NCBI RefSeq assembly: GCF_001421565.1
Contig: NZ_LMKQ01000001.1
Coordinates: 2,978,935-3,042,934, forward strand
Source of the DNA: Agromyces sp. Leaf222
GTDB taxonomy: Bacteria > Actinomycetota > Actinomycetes > Actinomycetales > Microbacteriaceae
Reading direction: 5' to 3'
Length of the DNA: 64,000 bases
The translations under genes were made by a program, and so were the position numbers. Positions 34,918 through 45,211 of the stretch are shown piece by piece. The stretch's first letter is position 1. Each line of letters begins with the position of its first letter. The notes under the pieces were generated by a model. It had not been told where the DNA came from and made no database searches. It saw only the letters and a list, made by a program, of their open reading frames with translations.

Positions 34918-35619
34918 CTAGGCGCTCGCGCGCTGCAGGGCGACCTCTTCGTCATCGGTGAACGCGTCGGCGTTCTCGTCGAGCCCGATGAGGCCGTAGT
35001 CCCAGCCCTTGCGGCGGTAGACCACGCTCGGCCGCCCGGACTCGGAGTCGACGAAGAGGTAGAAGTCGTGACCGACGAGCTCCATGAACGAGAGCGCGTC
35101 GTCGACGGTCATCGGCGCGACGGCGAACACCTTGCGGCGGATGACGACGGGGCAGTACACGTCGTCGTCTTCGGGCACGGACGTGTTCTCGTCGATGACC
35201 GGGATCGATCCGGTGCGCACCTGTTCGAGCACCTCGGGTCGTGCGGCCTGCACGCCCACCTCGGCGAACCCGAGATCGGTGGCTTCGCGGATCGATGTCG
35301 GTCGGTGTTGACCGCGATGGACCTTGCGCCGGTCCTTCGCTCGGCGGATGCGTTCGAGCAATCGACCGAGCGCGACGTCGAACGCCGCGTACTTGTCTGA
35401 GCCGTCGGCCTCGGCCCGAACGACGGGCCCCTTGCCGACGAGGGTGAGCTCGACACGGTCGGGCCCGGTGTTGCCGTTCTTCTCGTGGTGCCTCGAGAGC
35501 TTCACATCGAGCTGAATGGCTCGGTCGGCGAGGTTGGAGATCTTCTCCGACTTCTCGGTCGCATAGGTACGGAATCGATCCGTGATCCCCAGGTTTCGTC
35601 CGACGATGTTCAGTTCCAT
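34918..35619 (-). CDS. hpf: Long-form ribosome hibernation-promoting factor
   Basis: A 233-residue long HPF. Residues 1-110 are the S30AE domain that lies in the decoding channel (MELNIVGRNLGITDRFRTYA; KNGNTGPDRVELTLVGKGPVVRAEADG), a basic linker follows (RRAKDRRKVHRGQHR), and the C-terminal dimerisation domain (VVIRRKVFAVAPMTVDDALSFMELVGHDFYLFVD) links two ribosomes into 100S dimers. ATG 35619 is chosen because ggagg precedes it by 5 nt. The promoter reads GTGACA, 17 bp, TACGGT. Neighbour order secA-hpf-comF is conserved in actinobacteria. Confidence 0.93.
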   Translation of the reverse strand: MELNIVGRNLGITDRFRTYATEKSEKISNLADRAIQLDVKLSRHHEKNGNTGPDRVELTLVGKGPVVRAEADGSDKYAAFDVALGRLLERIRRAKDRRKVHRGQHRPTSIREATDLGFAEVGVQAARPEVLEQVRTGSIPVIDENTSVPEDDDVYCPVVIRRKVFAVAPMTVDDALSFMELVGHDFYLFVDSESGRPSVVYRRKGWDYGLIGLDENADAFTDDEEVALQRASA

Positions 35620-35684
35620 GACGACCTCCATCCACCGACGTGTCACCCGGTTCTGAAGGGTGGTTGGACCACGCCTGTCCTGCC

Positions 35685-35713
35685 ACCGTAGTCTGCGAAC
35701 CACCGGATGTCAC
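35685..35713 (-). promoter_or_regulatory. Promoter of hpf
   Basis: GTGACA (35713-35708) and TACGGT (35690-35685) with a 17-bp spacer, giving a leader of about 59 nt with ggagg before the ATG. Confidence 0.6.
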
Positions 35714-35720
35714 CATCTGT

Positions 35721-36464
35721 TCACCGAGAGGATCCTGAACGTCGCTCGAGACGGAGGGGGGTCTCGGCGAGCACGGCCAGCGCCTCGACGCCGGCACCCG
35801 CGGCGATGAGTGCCCGACGCGCCTCGAGCAGCGTGGACCCCGTCGTCAGCACGTCGTCGACGAGCAGGAACCGTCGTCCGTCGAGGCGTTTGCGGGCCAC
35901 GAGACCCCCTTCGGCGTTCGCCGCCCTGGCCTCGGCGCCGAGCCCGGCCTGGTCGTCGCGGTCGCGCGCGAGCCGGAGCACCGGTGCCGGGCGAAGGCCG
36001 CACTCGGCGAGCAGCATCGGCACGGGGCGGTATCCGCGCGCCCGCAGCGCGGCAGGCGTCGAGGGAACCGTCGCCACGAGGAGTCCGGCTCCGCGCGCAC
36101 CTGACGCGGCACGAGGCACACCGGCGAGGGCGGCCCGGATCGACGCCGAGAGCGCCGGAGCGAGCACCCTCGCGACATCCGCCCGCCCGCCGTCCTTGAA
36201 CGCCCCGATGAGGGCCGCCGGGACGCCGCCGTACTCGAGGCCCGCATGCACCCGCAGGCCCGCCCGGGACACCTCGGTCGCCGAATCCACGGTGATCGCG
36301 GCACGGCAGTCGCCGCAGATCGCGAGGTCGGGGAGGCCGCACCCGGCGCAGGCGACGGGCATCAGCGTGGCGACGGCGCCGGCGAGCGCCGCACGGGCGG
36401 CGTCGACCAGCCGTGCGGCGGGCTGCTCGGGCATGCACCGAGCCTGCCGGGCCCGCCGCGGCAT
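35721..36464 (-). CDS. ComF-family phosphoribosyltransferase-like protein
   Basis: A 247-residue protein. An N-terminal zinc ribbon (CAGCGLPDLAICGDC near residue 45) precedes a phosphoribosyltransferase fold whose PRPP loop is FLLVDDVLTTGSTLLEA near residue 205. ComF is needed for DNA uptake in competent bacteria, but actinobacterial copies usually stand without other com genes, as here, so competence cannot be concluded. ATG 36464 has gggagg 7 nt upstream; ATG 36434 (MPEQPAARL) is a reasonable alternative. It lies 67 bp after lpqB. Confidence 0.82.
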   Translation of the reverse strand: MPRRARQARCMPEQPAARLVDAARAALAGAVATLMPVACAGCGLPDLAICGDCRAAITVDSATEVSRAGLRVHAGLEYGGVPAALIGAFKDGGRADVARVLAPALSASIRAALAGVPRAASGARGAGLLVATVPSTPAALRARGYRPVPMLLAECGLRPAPVLRLARDRDDQAGLGAEARAANAEGGLVARKRLDGRRFLLVDDVLTTGSTLLEARRALIAAGAGVEALAVLAETPLRLERRSGSSR

Positions 36465-36531
36465 CCGCTCGCCTCCCATGCCGAAGGCGGTGAACGCGCG
36501 CAGGCCGGGCGACGGGGAGGAGCGGTCGGAT

Positions 36532-38223
36532 TCAGCCGGGCAGCTGCGCCGCGACGAAGCGGATGCCGTTGGCCCGTTCCTGCCACCCGACGCCGCTCTG
36601 CACGACGAGCGAGCCCGAGTCGGTCAGCACGCGCACGTCGCGAAGGCTGTTGCCCGCGTCGAGCAGCCGGCCGTCGACCGGGCCGTCGCGGATGGATGCG
36701 AAGCCTCCGAGGTCTTGGGTGACGAGTCGGGTGGCGTCGTCGCCGACGCGCGTGAGCGAGGCCACCGACCTGCCGTCGATCCACGCCACGTCGAGCGGCA
36801 CGCCCTCGACCTCGGCGAGGCGGAGCACGGTGCTGCCGAGCGCGATGGGCAGCCCGTCGGCGTCGCGCTCGATCGAGGCGACGACGAAATGGGTGCGCGT
36901 TCCGTCGCCGAGGAGGGCGAGCATGCGCGTGCCGTCTCGGGAGACCTCGATCGCCGCGATCGACGACCCCGACCAGGGCTCCTCCACCCGCCCCGACAGC
37001 TGCCCGTCCGAGGAGAACCAGACCAGTTCGGACGGCGAACCTGCCGGGACCGACCACACGATGCCCGCGCGGTCGACGGCCGGGGTGATGAGATCGGACC
37101 GGGGATCGACGAGCAACGGCTCCTCTTCGCCCGCCGTGACCACCGAGACGCCGGAGTCGTCGAGGATCGCCGCGGTCTCGGCGTCGGGGCCGATCGCCGC
37201 GCCGTCGGGTGCGGCCTCGGCGACCTGCTCCGACAGCCCCTCGATCGGGCTGATGCCGTCGCCCGACGTCGAGAGGTAGCCGAGGGTCTCGCCGTCGAAC
37301 ACGACCGGTCGGGGGTCGACCCGGGGATCGCGCACCGGCGGATTGGGCGGCACCCCGGCATCCGATTCGACGCCGTTCAGCACGAGGGCGACCGACCCGA
37401 CGTTGCGCACGCTGCCGATGAGGCTCTCGTCGAGCTGCAGCTGCATGCGCTGCGTGGCCTGGAGGTCGTCGAACGCGGCCCCGGCGAGCGAGACCTCGGC
37501 GACGCGGCCGGAGACCGGCACCGCAGCCGGCGAGAGCTCGGTGCCCTCGGGGAACGCCGTGGCCACCCCGGGGTCGAGCCACTCGGCGGGGCCGGCGAGC
37601 AGGGCCTGCACGACGCTCGTCTGCGCCCGGTCGCGCCCGGCGAACCATCGCGAATCGGGCACGAGGTACCGGTACTCGGGGTCGTAGAAGTACAGCGTGT
37701 ACTCGCGGAAGACCTGGGCGAAGTTCGCCTGGTCGATGACGATGCCGGCCGGGGCGCTCGAGATGCGCCACTGCCCGTCGACCTGCTCGAACGTGTAGTC
37801 GAGGTCGAGCGGCGCGGTCGACGGGGCGATCTCGTACTGCCCGTTGTCGCCCAAGGAGGCCGCGGGGGTGGCGACGAGTCGACGCTCGGTGTCGGTCACC
37901 TCCTGGAACTCGCGGTCGGCGAGCACGTCGATCGTGACGCTGGCATCGGCCTGCCACTCGCCGGCGAACGCGGTCGTGAGGTAGTCCTTGGCGGCCTGGT
38001 AGTTGCCGCGCGGACTGAGTGCGGCGGTGAGGAACCCCTCGAGGATCTCCTGCTGCGTTCCGTCGACCTTCGGCGGGTCGACGAGGATGTCGAGGTCGAG
38101 CGATGAGGCGTCGGTCGGCGCGGGGTCTCCCTGCTGCACCTTGCCCGAGCTCGGGATCGACACGCAGCCGCTCAGCAGCAGTGCCACCACCAGTGCGGAT
38201 GCCGCGAGCAGGCCCCTACGCAT
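36532..38223 (-). CDS. lpqB: MtrAB-associated lipoprotein LpqB
   Basis: A 563-residue lipoprotein: signal peptide with lipobox LLSGC at residue 20, a GerMN domain in the middle (AQTSVVQALLAGPAEWLDPGVATAFPEGTEL near residue 215) and a C-terminal beta-propeller-like domain. In mycobacteria LpqB binds the outer part of MtrB and modulates phosphorylation of MtrA, affecting wall metabolism and division. The ATG overlaps the mtrB stop by 8 bp, so the three-gene mtrA-mtrB-lpqB operon is intact. The upstream in-frame ATG 38241 is less likely because it removes the signal peptide from the very N-terminus. Confidence 0.93.
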   Translation of the reverse strand: MRRGLLAASALVVALLLSGCVSIPSSGKVQQGDPAPTDASSLDLDILVDPPKVDGTQQEILEGFLTAALSPRGNYQAAKDYLTTAFAGEWQADASVTIDVLADREFQEVTDTERRLVATPAASLGDNGQYEIAPSTAPLDLDYTFEQVDGQWRISSAPAGIVIDQANFAQVFREYTLYFYDPEYRYLVPDSRWFAGRDRAQTSVVQALLAGPAEWLDPGVATAFPEGTELSPAAVPVSGRVAEVSLAGAAFDDLQATQRMQLQLDESLIGSVRNVGSVALVLNGVESDAGVPPNPPVRDPRVDPRPVVFDGETLGYLSTSGDGISPIEGLSEQVAEAAPDGAAIGPDAETAAILDDSGVSVVTAGEEEPLLVDPRSDLITPAVDRAGIVWSVPAGSPSELVWFSSDGQLSGRVEEPWSGSSIAAIEVSRDGTRMLALLGDGTRTHFVVASIERDADGLPIALGSTVLRLAEVEGVPLDVAWIDGRSVASLTRVGDDATRLVTQDLGGFASIRDGPVDGRLLDAGNSLRDVRVLTDSGSLVVQSGVGWQERANGIRFVAAQLPG

Positions 38224-39898
38224 CGTGCACCTCGCGTTCATCGTCGGTGAGGATCGCCCCGATGGACGCGGTCGGCGGCGGGCCGGCGGCCTCGGGGTCG
38301 GCGGGTTCGAGCGGGAGCGGCGACTCGATCGTCGCGAGCTCGTCGCCGGTGCGTTCCGCGCGCGGCACGGTGAGCCGGAACACGCTGCCCTGGCCAGGGT
38401 GGGACCACACGTCGAGGAAACCGCCGTGCGCGACCGCGTCTTCGAGGGAGATCGCCAGGCCGAGCCCGGTGCCGCCGATGGTGCGCACCCGGCTCGGGTC
38501 GGCGCGCCAGAACCGGTCGAAGACGCGCTCGGCGGCTTCTGCGGTCATGCCGAGGCCGTAGTCGCGCACCGAGAGGGCGATCGCCGACGCGTTGCTGTCG
38601 ACCGCGACGACGATCGGGCGGCCCTCACCGTGCTCGATGGCGTTGCCGAGCAGGTTCGTGACGATGCGGCGGATGCGGCGCGGGTCGACGGCGGCGTCGA
38701 GATGGCCTCCGGGGGCCTCGAGCCGCAGCTCGGATCCGCGCTCGCGGGCGAGCCCGTTCATGGCCTCGATCACGTCGCCGGCCAGGTGCACGAGATTCGT
38801 CGGCTCGGTCGCGAGGGTCACCGATCCGGCGTCGTACCGGCTGATCTCGAGCAGGTCGCCGAGCAGGCGCTCGAACCGCTCGGTCTGGGTGTGCAGCAGC
38901 TCGACGGTGCGCGCGGTGGGCCCGGCGAAGTCCTCGCGCTGCCCATAGAGCACGTCGCCGGCGAGCCGGATGGTCGTGAGCGGCGTGCGCAGTTCGTGCG
39001 AGACATCCGAGACGAAGCGCTGCTGCATGACCGAGAGCTCGGCGAGCTCGCGGATGCGCTCCTGCAGGCTGTCGGCCATGCCGTTGAAGGAGGCCGCGAG
39101 CGACGCGAGCTCGTCTTCGCCTCGGGAGGGGATGCGCACGCCGAGGTCGCCGGCGGCGAGGCGGCGGCTCGTCGACGCGGTCGTGCGGATCGGCTCGATC
39201 ACGCCGCGCACGACGACGAGCGTGATGGCGCTGAGCAGGGCGATGAGCGCGATCGCGCCGACCGTGCCCGTGACCTGCATGAACGCGAGGGTCTGTTCGG
39301 CCTCGGCGAGGTTGTAGCCGATGTACAGCTCGTAGCGGCCGATGCCGGCGGGCACCTGCAGCACGCTGCCCACGATGATGCCCGGGTCGGTGCCGCCCGT
39401 CGAGTTCTCGAGGGCGACCGACTGCCAGTACTGGCTCTCGCCGTGCTGCTGCACCTGCGCGCGAAGATCCGACGAGATCACGCCGGCGAGGTCGGGGCTC
39501 AGCTGGTCGGGCGGGGCATCGCGGTTGGCGGGCGCCTCGGGATCGCGGAAGAGCGCCACGTCGTTCGTGCCGGCGATGCGCGTGACAGTGTCGAGCGTCG
39601 CCGTCATGAGCAGCTGCAGCGAGCCCCGGTCTGCGGCATCGGAGGAGTCGAGGATGAGCTGCGCGGCCGTGGTGGCGTTGTTCGAGGCCTCGAGCACGCG
39701 CGAGCGCTGGTCTTGGAACAGGTTCGACGCGACGCTGAACGAGATGTAGAGCCCGATGACGAGGATCGCGAGGCTCGAGAGGCCGATCGTGATGAAGACG
39801 GTGCGCACCTGCAGCGACCGGCGCCACGTCGCCAGCAGACGGCGCGGAAGGTCGCGCCACGAGCCGGGGGCACGCGAGTCGTCGGCGACGGAGGACAT
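38216..39898 (-). CDS. mtrB: Sensor histidine kinase MtrB
   Basis: A 560-residue membrane kinase: helix 1 (VFITIGLSSLAILVIGLYISF), an extracytoplasmic sensor region of about 150 residues, helix 2 (TGTVGAIALIALLSAITLVVV), HAMP (PIRTTASTSRRLAAGDLGVRI), then the kinase core with the phospho-His in FVSDVSHELRTPLTTIR, N box LLGNAIEHG and G boxes DYGLGM and GGTGLGLAIS. It controls MtrA, which regulates wall hydrolases, division and osmotic response. ATG 39898 lies 5 bp after the mtrA stop. The acidic C-terminal tail is rich in Pro and Glu. Confidence 0.95.
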   Translation of the reverse strand: MSSVADDSRAPGSWRDLPRRLLATWRRSLQVRTVFITIGLSSLAILVIGLYISFSVASNLFQDQRSRVLEASNNATTAAQLILDSSDAADRGSLQLLMTATLDTVTRIAGTNDVALFRDPEAPANRDAPPDQLSPDLAGVISSDLRAQVQQHGESQYWQSVALENSTGGTDPGIIVGSVLQVPAGIGRYELYIGYNLAEAEQTLAFMQVTGTVGAIALIALLSAITLVVVRGVIEPIRTTASTSRRLAAGDLGVRIPSRGEDELASLAASFNGMADSLQERIRELAELSVMQQRFVSDVSHELRTPLTTIRLAGDVLYGQREDFAGPTARTVELLHTQTERFERLLGDLLEISRYDAGSVTLATEPTNLVHLAGDVIEAMNGLARERGSELRLEAPGGHLDAAVDPRRIRRIVTNLLGNAIEHGEGRPIVVAVDSNASAIALSVRDYGLGMTAEAAERVFDRFWRADPSRVRTIGGTGLGLAISLEDAVAHGGFLDVWSHPGQGSVFRLTVPRAERTGDELATIESPLPLEPADPEAAGPPPTASIGAILTDDEREVHDA

Positions 39899-39903
39899 TC
39901 CCG

Positions 39904-40584
39904 TCAGGTGGTCGCGCCGGCGCGGTAGCCGACGCCGCGCACGGTCATCACGATGCGCGGGTTGTCGGGGTCGTGCTCGACCTTGGCCCGCAGGCGCTGC
40001 ACGTGCACGTTCACGAGCCGGGTGTCGGCCTTGTAGTGGTAGCCCCACACCTGCTCGAGCAGCATCTCGCGCGTGAACACCTGCTGCGGCTTGGAGGCGA
40101 GGGTGAGCAGCAGGTCGAACTCGAGCGGCGTGAGTGAGATGCGCTCGTCGCCGCGGCGCACCTCATGGCCGGCGGCGTCGATCGTGAGGTCGCCGACCGC
40201 ATAGGTCTCGACCGAGGACTCCGGCGTCGGGCGCAGTCGTGTTCGGATGCGCGCGACGAGTTCTTTCGGGTTGAACGGCTTGACCATGTAGTCGTCGGCG
40301 CCCGACTCGAGCCCCTTGACGACGTCGGCCGTGTCGCTCTTCGCGGTGAGCATGATGATCGGCGTGCCGGACTCCGCCCGGATACGTGCGCACACCTCGA
40401 TGCCGTCGAGGCCGGGCAGCATCAGGTCGAGGAGCACGAGGTCGGGTCGGCTCTCGCGGAACGCGGCGAGCGCGCTCGACCCGTCGCCGCAGAAGACCGG
40501 ATCGAAGCCCTCGGTGCGCAGCACGATGCCGATCATCTCGGCGAGGGCCGTGTCGTCGTCGACGACGAGTACTCGTGAAGTCAT
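39904..40584 (-). CDS. mtrA: Response regulator MtrA
   Basis: A 226-residue OmpR-type regulator, within two residues of mycobacterial MtrA in length. The receiver has VVDDDTALAEM, phospho-Asp in LVLLDLMLPGLDG (near residue 53), and Lys in YMVKPFNPKEL; the winged helix is SLTPLEFDLLLTLASKPQQVFTREMLLEQVW with VNVHVQRLRAKVE. It leads the mtrA-mtrB-lpqB operon. The preceding 186 bp contain TACGCT at 40654-40659 as a possible -10 box with a GTCACA word beside it, reminiscent of the half-site reported for mycobacterial MtrA; autoregulation is speculative. Confidence 0.96.
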   Translation of the reverse strand: MTSRVLVVDDDTALAEMIGIVLRTEGFDPVFCGDGSSALAAFRESRPDLVLLDLMLPGLDGIEVCARIRAESGTPIIMLTAKSDTADVVKGLESGADDYMVKPFNPKELVARIRTRLRPTPESSVETYAVGDLTIDAAGHEVRRGDERISLTPLEFDLLLTLASKPQQVFTREMLLEQVWGYHYKADTRLVNVHVQRLRAKVEHDPDNPRIVMTVRGVGYRAGATT

Positions 40585-40653
40585 CGGTTCATTCCTGTGA
40601 TGCAGCGCGCCCGGGCTCGCGGTGTCGCACCGGGCACGGTGGACGGTGTCACA

Positions 40654-40659
40654 AGCGTA
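40654..40659 (-). promoter_or_regulatory. Possible -10 box of mtrA operon
   Basis: TACGCT on the minus strand, about 70 nt before the ATG at 40584. Confidence 0.35.
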
Positions 40660-40770
40660 GTCGTTCGCTGCGACAAGGGGGCGGATGCCGCGGGCGACTG
40701 GGGATCCGCGGCCGTGCGCCCCTTCCCGATATGCGAGCATGGGAATCCGCAGCGGAAGGAGCACGACGAG

Positions 40771-42114
40771 GTGGCCGAACACGACTGGCGAGCGCCCGGA
40801 GCGCCCGAGCCGAGCCCCGACGCCGCCGCACCGACCGTGCCGGTCGTCCCTCCGGTCGCACCCCCGCCTGCGCCTCCGGTCGCGCCGCCAGCGCCTCCGC
40901 AGTACGGAGCGCCCGCGCCCGCGCCGTACGGGGCGCCGCCGCCCCCGCCACCCGGGTACGGCGCCGCTCCCGCCGCTCCGCAGTACGCCGCTCCGCAGTA
41001 CGGCGCTCCGCAGTACGGCGCTCCGCAATACGGCGCGACCGCACCGCAGTACGGGGCGCCGGGGTGGACCGCCCCGCCCAAGCCCGGCCTGCTGCCGCTG
41101 CGTCCGCTGAGCTTCGGCACCCTGCTCTGGGCCCCGTTCCGCACGCTGCGGCGCAATCCGGCGGCCACGTTCGGCAGCGGCCTGCTCGTGCAGCTCGCCG
41201 CCGGCATCCTCGCCGCGGCCGTCCTGGTCCCGGTGATGATCTGGTTCATCGGCCGGCTCGACTCCGCCAGTCCGACCGAGGTCGACGAACTGCTGCCGGG
41301 GTCGATCGCGGCGCTCGTGCTCACGATGCTCTTCGCGGTCGGCGTCTCGGTCGTCGCCGGCGCGTTCCTGCAGGGCGTCATGATCATCGAGGTCGCCACG
41401 GGCACGCTCGGCGAGAAGCTGACGCTCGGCGCGCTCTGGCGTCGCACGCTGCCGCGCTTCGGCGCCCTGATCGCGTGGACCCTGCTCGTCACGCTCGCCC
41501 TGCTCGTCGTGCTCGCGCTGCTCGTGGGCATCGTCGTGTTCGGCGCCGCCTCCTCCCCGATCGGGCTCGGCGTGAGCATCCTCGTGGTCGTGCTGCTCTG
41601 CCTCGGCCTGGCGGTCGTCGGGTGGTGGATCGGCGTGCGGCTCTCGCTCGTTCCGAGCATCATCGTGCTCGAGCGCGCCGGCATCGCGACGGCGATGCGC
41701 CGCTCGTGGGGCCTCACGATCGGGTACTTCTGGCGCACCCTCGGCACGCTGCTGCTCGTCGGGCTCATCCTGAACGTCGCCTCGCAGGTCGTCGTGCAGC
41801 CCATCTCGCTCCTCGGCAGCCTGCTGCCCGCGATCATCGACCCGACGAACACGGGCTCCGCGATCACGATCACGGTCGTCTTCGCCGTCATCACCGGCGT
41901 GCTCTCGCTCATCATCGGCGCGATCACGACGGTCGTGCAGGCGGCCGTGGTCGGCGTCATCTACATCGACCTGCGCATGCGCACCGAGGGCCTCGACCTC
42001 GAGCTCGCACGCCACGTCGAACTGCGCGACGCCGGGCAGCCGGTCGGCGATCCGTGGGCCGTGCACGACGACCTCCGTTCGAGCCCGGTGCCGTCCGGAG
42101 GCGCTCCCGCATGA
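40771..42114 (+). CDS. Proline-rich multispanning membrane protein
   Basis: A 447-residue protein. Residues 1-110 are Pro/Ala/Tyr-rich and disordered, with pentapeptide repeats (A/G-A-P-Q-Y) coded by 15-bp tandem repeats. From about residue 118 (LRPLSFGTLLWAPFRTLRRNPAATFG) there is a six-helix membrane domain of the glycerophosphodiester-phosphodiesterase membrane-domain type, with RAGIATAMRRSWGLTIGYFWRTLG as its most conserved loop. GTG 40771 is chosen because aaggag lies 9 nt upstream and family homology begins soon after. It heads the operon through DUF58 (42111, 42812, 44224, 45212 all overlap or abut). Function unknown. Confidence 0.75.
   Translation: MAEHDWRAPGAPEPSPDAAAPTVPVVPPVAPPPAPPVAPPAPPQYGAPAPAPYGAPPPPPPGYGAAPAAPQYAAPQYGAPQYGAPQYGATAPQYGAPGWTAPPKPGLLPLRPLSFGTLLWAPFRTLRRNPAATFGSGLLVQLAAGILAAAVLVPVMIWFIGRLDSASPTEVDELLPGSIAALVLTMLFAVGVSVVAGAFLQGVMIIEVATGTLGEKLTLGALWRRTLPRFGALIAWTLLVTLALLVVLALLVGIVVFGAASSPIGLGVSILVVVLLCLGLAVVGWWIGVRLSLVPSIIVLERAGIATAMRRSWGLTIGYFWRTLGTLLLVGLILNVASQVVVQPISLLGSLLPAIIDPTNTGSAITITVVFAVITGVLSLIIGAITTVVQAAVVGVIYIDLRMRTEGLDLELARHVELRDAGQPVGDPWAVHDDLRSSPVPSGGAPA
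40972..41031 (+). repeat. Four 15-bp coding repeats (A/G-A-P-Q-Y)
   Basis: Four head-to-tail 15-bp units differ at only a few third or first codon positions. They encode the pentapeptide repeat in the disordered N-terminus of the membrane protein. Confidence 0.85.
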
Positions 42115-42815
42115 TCGCGGCCGCGGCGGTCCGCGCGCTCGGGATCGGGGCGGAACCGCTCGATCCCGATGCCGACGAGGCGCGCCGCTGGCTGCTCGAC
42201 GAACTGTCGAATCCGCGGTACCGCGCGGCCGAGCCGAACGCGTTCGACCGATTCGCGCAGGCGATCCGCGACTGGTTCCTCGACCTGCTGAGCGGTGCGG
42301 GGGCCGTGCCGGGCGAGGTGGTCGCGCTGCTCGTCGTGCTCGCGGCGCTCGTGCTCGTCGTCGTCGGCCTGCTCGTCTTCGGCCTTCCGAGGCTCCGCCG
42401 TCGCCGTCGCGCTGCCGACCTCCCGTCGTTCGCGGGCGACCTGCGCGATGCCGCGACGATCCGCCGCTCGGCCGACGCCGCGGCTCGCGACCGCGATTGG
42501 CCGCTCGCGATCGAGGAGCGGTTCCGCGCCCTGGTCCGCGATCTCGTCGAGCGCGAACTCGTGCACGTGCACCCGGGCACGACCGCGAGGGCGGTGGCGG
42601 ATGCCGCGGCCCGGCCGTTCCCCGACGCCCGCCCTTCGCTCGCAGACGCGGCCTCCGCCTTCGACGACGTGCGGTATCTCGGGGCCCCCGGCGATGCGGC
42701 GACCTACGAGCGGATGACGGCCCTCGACCGCGAACTGGCGGCGGCACGACCGGCGCGCCCCGCCGGCTCGGCGGCCGCGGTCGGCGCCGACGGCGGCTTC
42801 GAGGCCGTGCGATGA
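42111..42815 (+). CDS. DUF4129-domain membrane protein
   Basis: A 234-residue protein with a single strong transmembrane segment (VVALLVVLAALVLVVVGLLVFGL, about residues 68-90), a short outside N-terminus (ARRWLLDELSNPRYRAAEPNAFDRF) and a cytosolic DUF4129 domain (AIEERFRALVRDLVERELVHVHPGTTARAVADAA; SAFDDVRYLG). DUF4129 often accompanies transglutaminase-like and MoxR/DUF58 genes. It overlaps both neighbours (ATGA at 42111; next start 42812), so it is part of one translation-coupled operon. Proposed role with the MoxR ATPase is inference. Confidence 0.82.
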   Translation: MIAAAAVRALGIGAEPLDPDADEARRWLLDELSNPRYRAAEPNAFDRFAQAIRDWFLDLLSGAGAVPGEVVALLVVLAALVLVVVGLLVFGLPRLRRRRRAADLPSFAGDLRDAATIRRSADAAARDRDWPLAIEERFRALVRDLVERELVHVHPGTTARAVADAAARPFPDARPSLADAASAFDDVRYLGAPGDAATYERMTALDRELAAARPARPAGSAAAVGADGGFEAVR

Positions 42816-44223
42816 ACGTCACCACGCCCGCCGGCGAGCGCACGGCCGAACCCACCCACGTGAACGGAACCGCGAACGGGGCCGCGATGGGCGCGGCGAC
42901 TTCCGACGCCGTCGCGCTCACCCCGACGCCGCGCGCACTGCTCCGTCGCGGCCGCACCTGGCTCGTGCTCGCGGCGATCCTCGCGGTCGGCACCCTCGTG
43001 CTGTTCGTGATCCAGGGCGGCATCCGCGCGCAGGCGGGGCTGCTCGATCCCGAGAGTCCCGGCTCGACCGGTTCCGGCGCACTCGTCGAGGTCCTGCGGG
43101 CGCACGGGGTGACCGTCACCACGGCGCGTTCGCTCGAGACGGCGATCGACGCCGTCGAGGCTGCAGACGATGCGACCCTGCTGCTCTTCGACGAGTTCGC
43201 CACGCTCGACGCCGATCGACTCGACGAGCTCGCCAGGAGCGACGCGCGCCTCGTCGTCGTCGAACCGGGATTCCGAGCACTCGAGTCGTTCGCACCCGGC
43301 GTGCGCATGGCGGGCGCAGCCGACGGGGCGATCGACGACGTCTCGTGCGACGCCCGCCCGGCGACGCAGGCCGGGGGTCTCTCCGACGGACAGCGGCTCC
43401 TCACGATCGACGACGGCGCCCGCGAGGCGGGGTGGCAGGGCTGCTTCGCGCAGGGCGACGGGTTCGCCGCGGCCGTCGGGCCGGTCCCCGACGGCGGCGA
43501 TGCGGCATCCGACCGCCTGTCGCTCGTCGCGGCGACCACCGTCTTCGAGAACGCCCGCATCGACGAGGCCGGCAACGCCGCGTTCGCGATCGGCCTGCTC
43601 GGCGCGAGCTCCGACCTCGTCTGGTACCTGCCGGGCCCGGCCGACGCCGAGGCGACCACGGCGCCGACGCTCGGCGAACTCACCCCGGGGTGGGTCAGCC
43701 CCGTGCTCGTGCTCGCGCTGGTCGTGACCGTGGTCGCAGGTCTCTGGCGGGGGCGTCGACTCGGGCCGCTCGTCGTCGAGCGCCTGCCGGTCACGGTGCC
43801 CGCCGGTGAGACGAGGCAGGGTCGCGCCCGCCTCTACGCCCGCTCCGCCCAGCGCACGCACGCCCTCGACCAGATGCGCGTGGCCGCGATCCGCCGAGTG
43901 GTGAGCGTGCTGCGCCTGCCGAGATCGACCGAGGTCGCGGCCGTCGCGCAGGCGGCGGCGCACGCGACCGGGCGCGACGCGACATCCGTCATGCACCTGC
44001 TCGTCGACGAGCTGCCAGACGGCGATCACCGGTTCGTTGCGCTGGCGACGGCGCTCGACGAGCTCGAGCGCGACGTGACCGCGGCGGTCATGGCCGACGC
44101 CGGCGCCAAGCCCGGCTCCCGCATGCACGACTCCCCCACTCCGCCGGGCACGGCGTCCGCCTCGGACGCCACGAGCCCGCCGAACCGCCAGACCACCTCA
44201 GACGACCCGCCAGGAAGGCAGCG

Positions 44224-44227
<4 letters not shown>
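42812..44227 (+). CDS. DUF4350-domain membrane protein
   Basis: A 471-residue protein: helix 1 about 47-70 (TWLVLAAILAVGTLVLFVIQGG), an extracytoplasmic DUF4350 domain (GSTGSGALVEVLRAHGVTVTTARSLETAI; ATLLLFDEFATLDADRLDELA), a second helix near residue 300 (VLVLALVVTVVAGLWRGRRLG), and a cytosolic tail ending in a long Pro/Ser/Thr-rich disordered stretch. In actinobacteria it sits beside MoxR and DUF58 (Rv3691-Rv3693 region). It overlaps both adjacent genes by four bases. Confidence 0.82.
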
Positions 44228-45210
<983 letters not shown>

Positions 45211-45211
45211 C

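Noticed and set aside
35721..36464. ComF-type gene plus overrepresented word as proof of natural competence
   Set aside because: ComF homologues are common in actinobacteria without other competence genes, and no comEA, comEC, dprA or pilin gene is visible here. The uptake idea stays a hypothesis.
40972..41031. Tandem 15-bp repeats considered as a CRISPR array
   Set aside because: Units are adjacent with no spacers and keep the reading frame, encoding a pentapeptide repeat.
40585..43794. Apparent 1070-residue N-terminal extension of mtrA
   Set aside because: It is read-through antisense to the membrane-protein operon. MtrA itself starts at 40584 with the standard family N-terminus.
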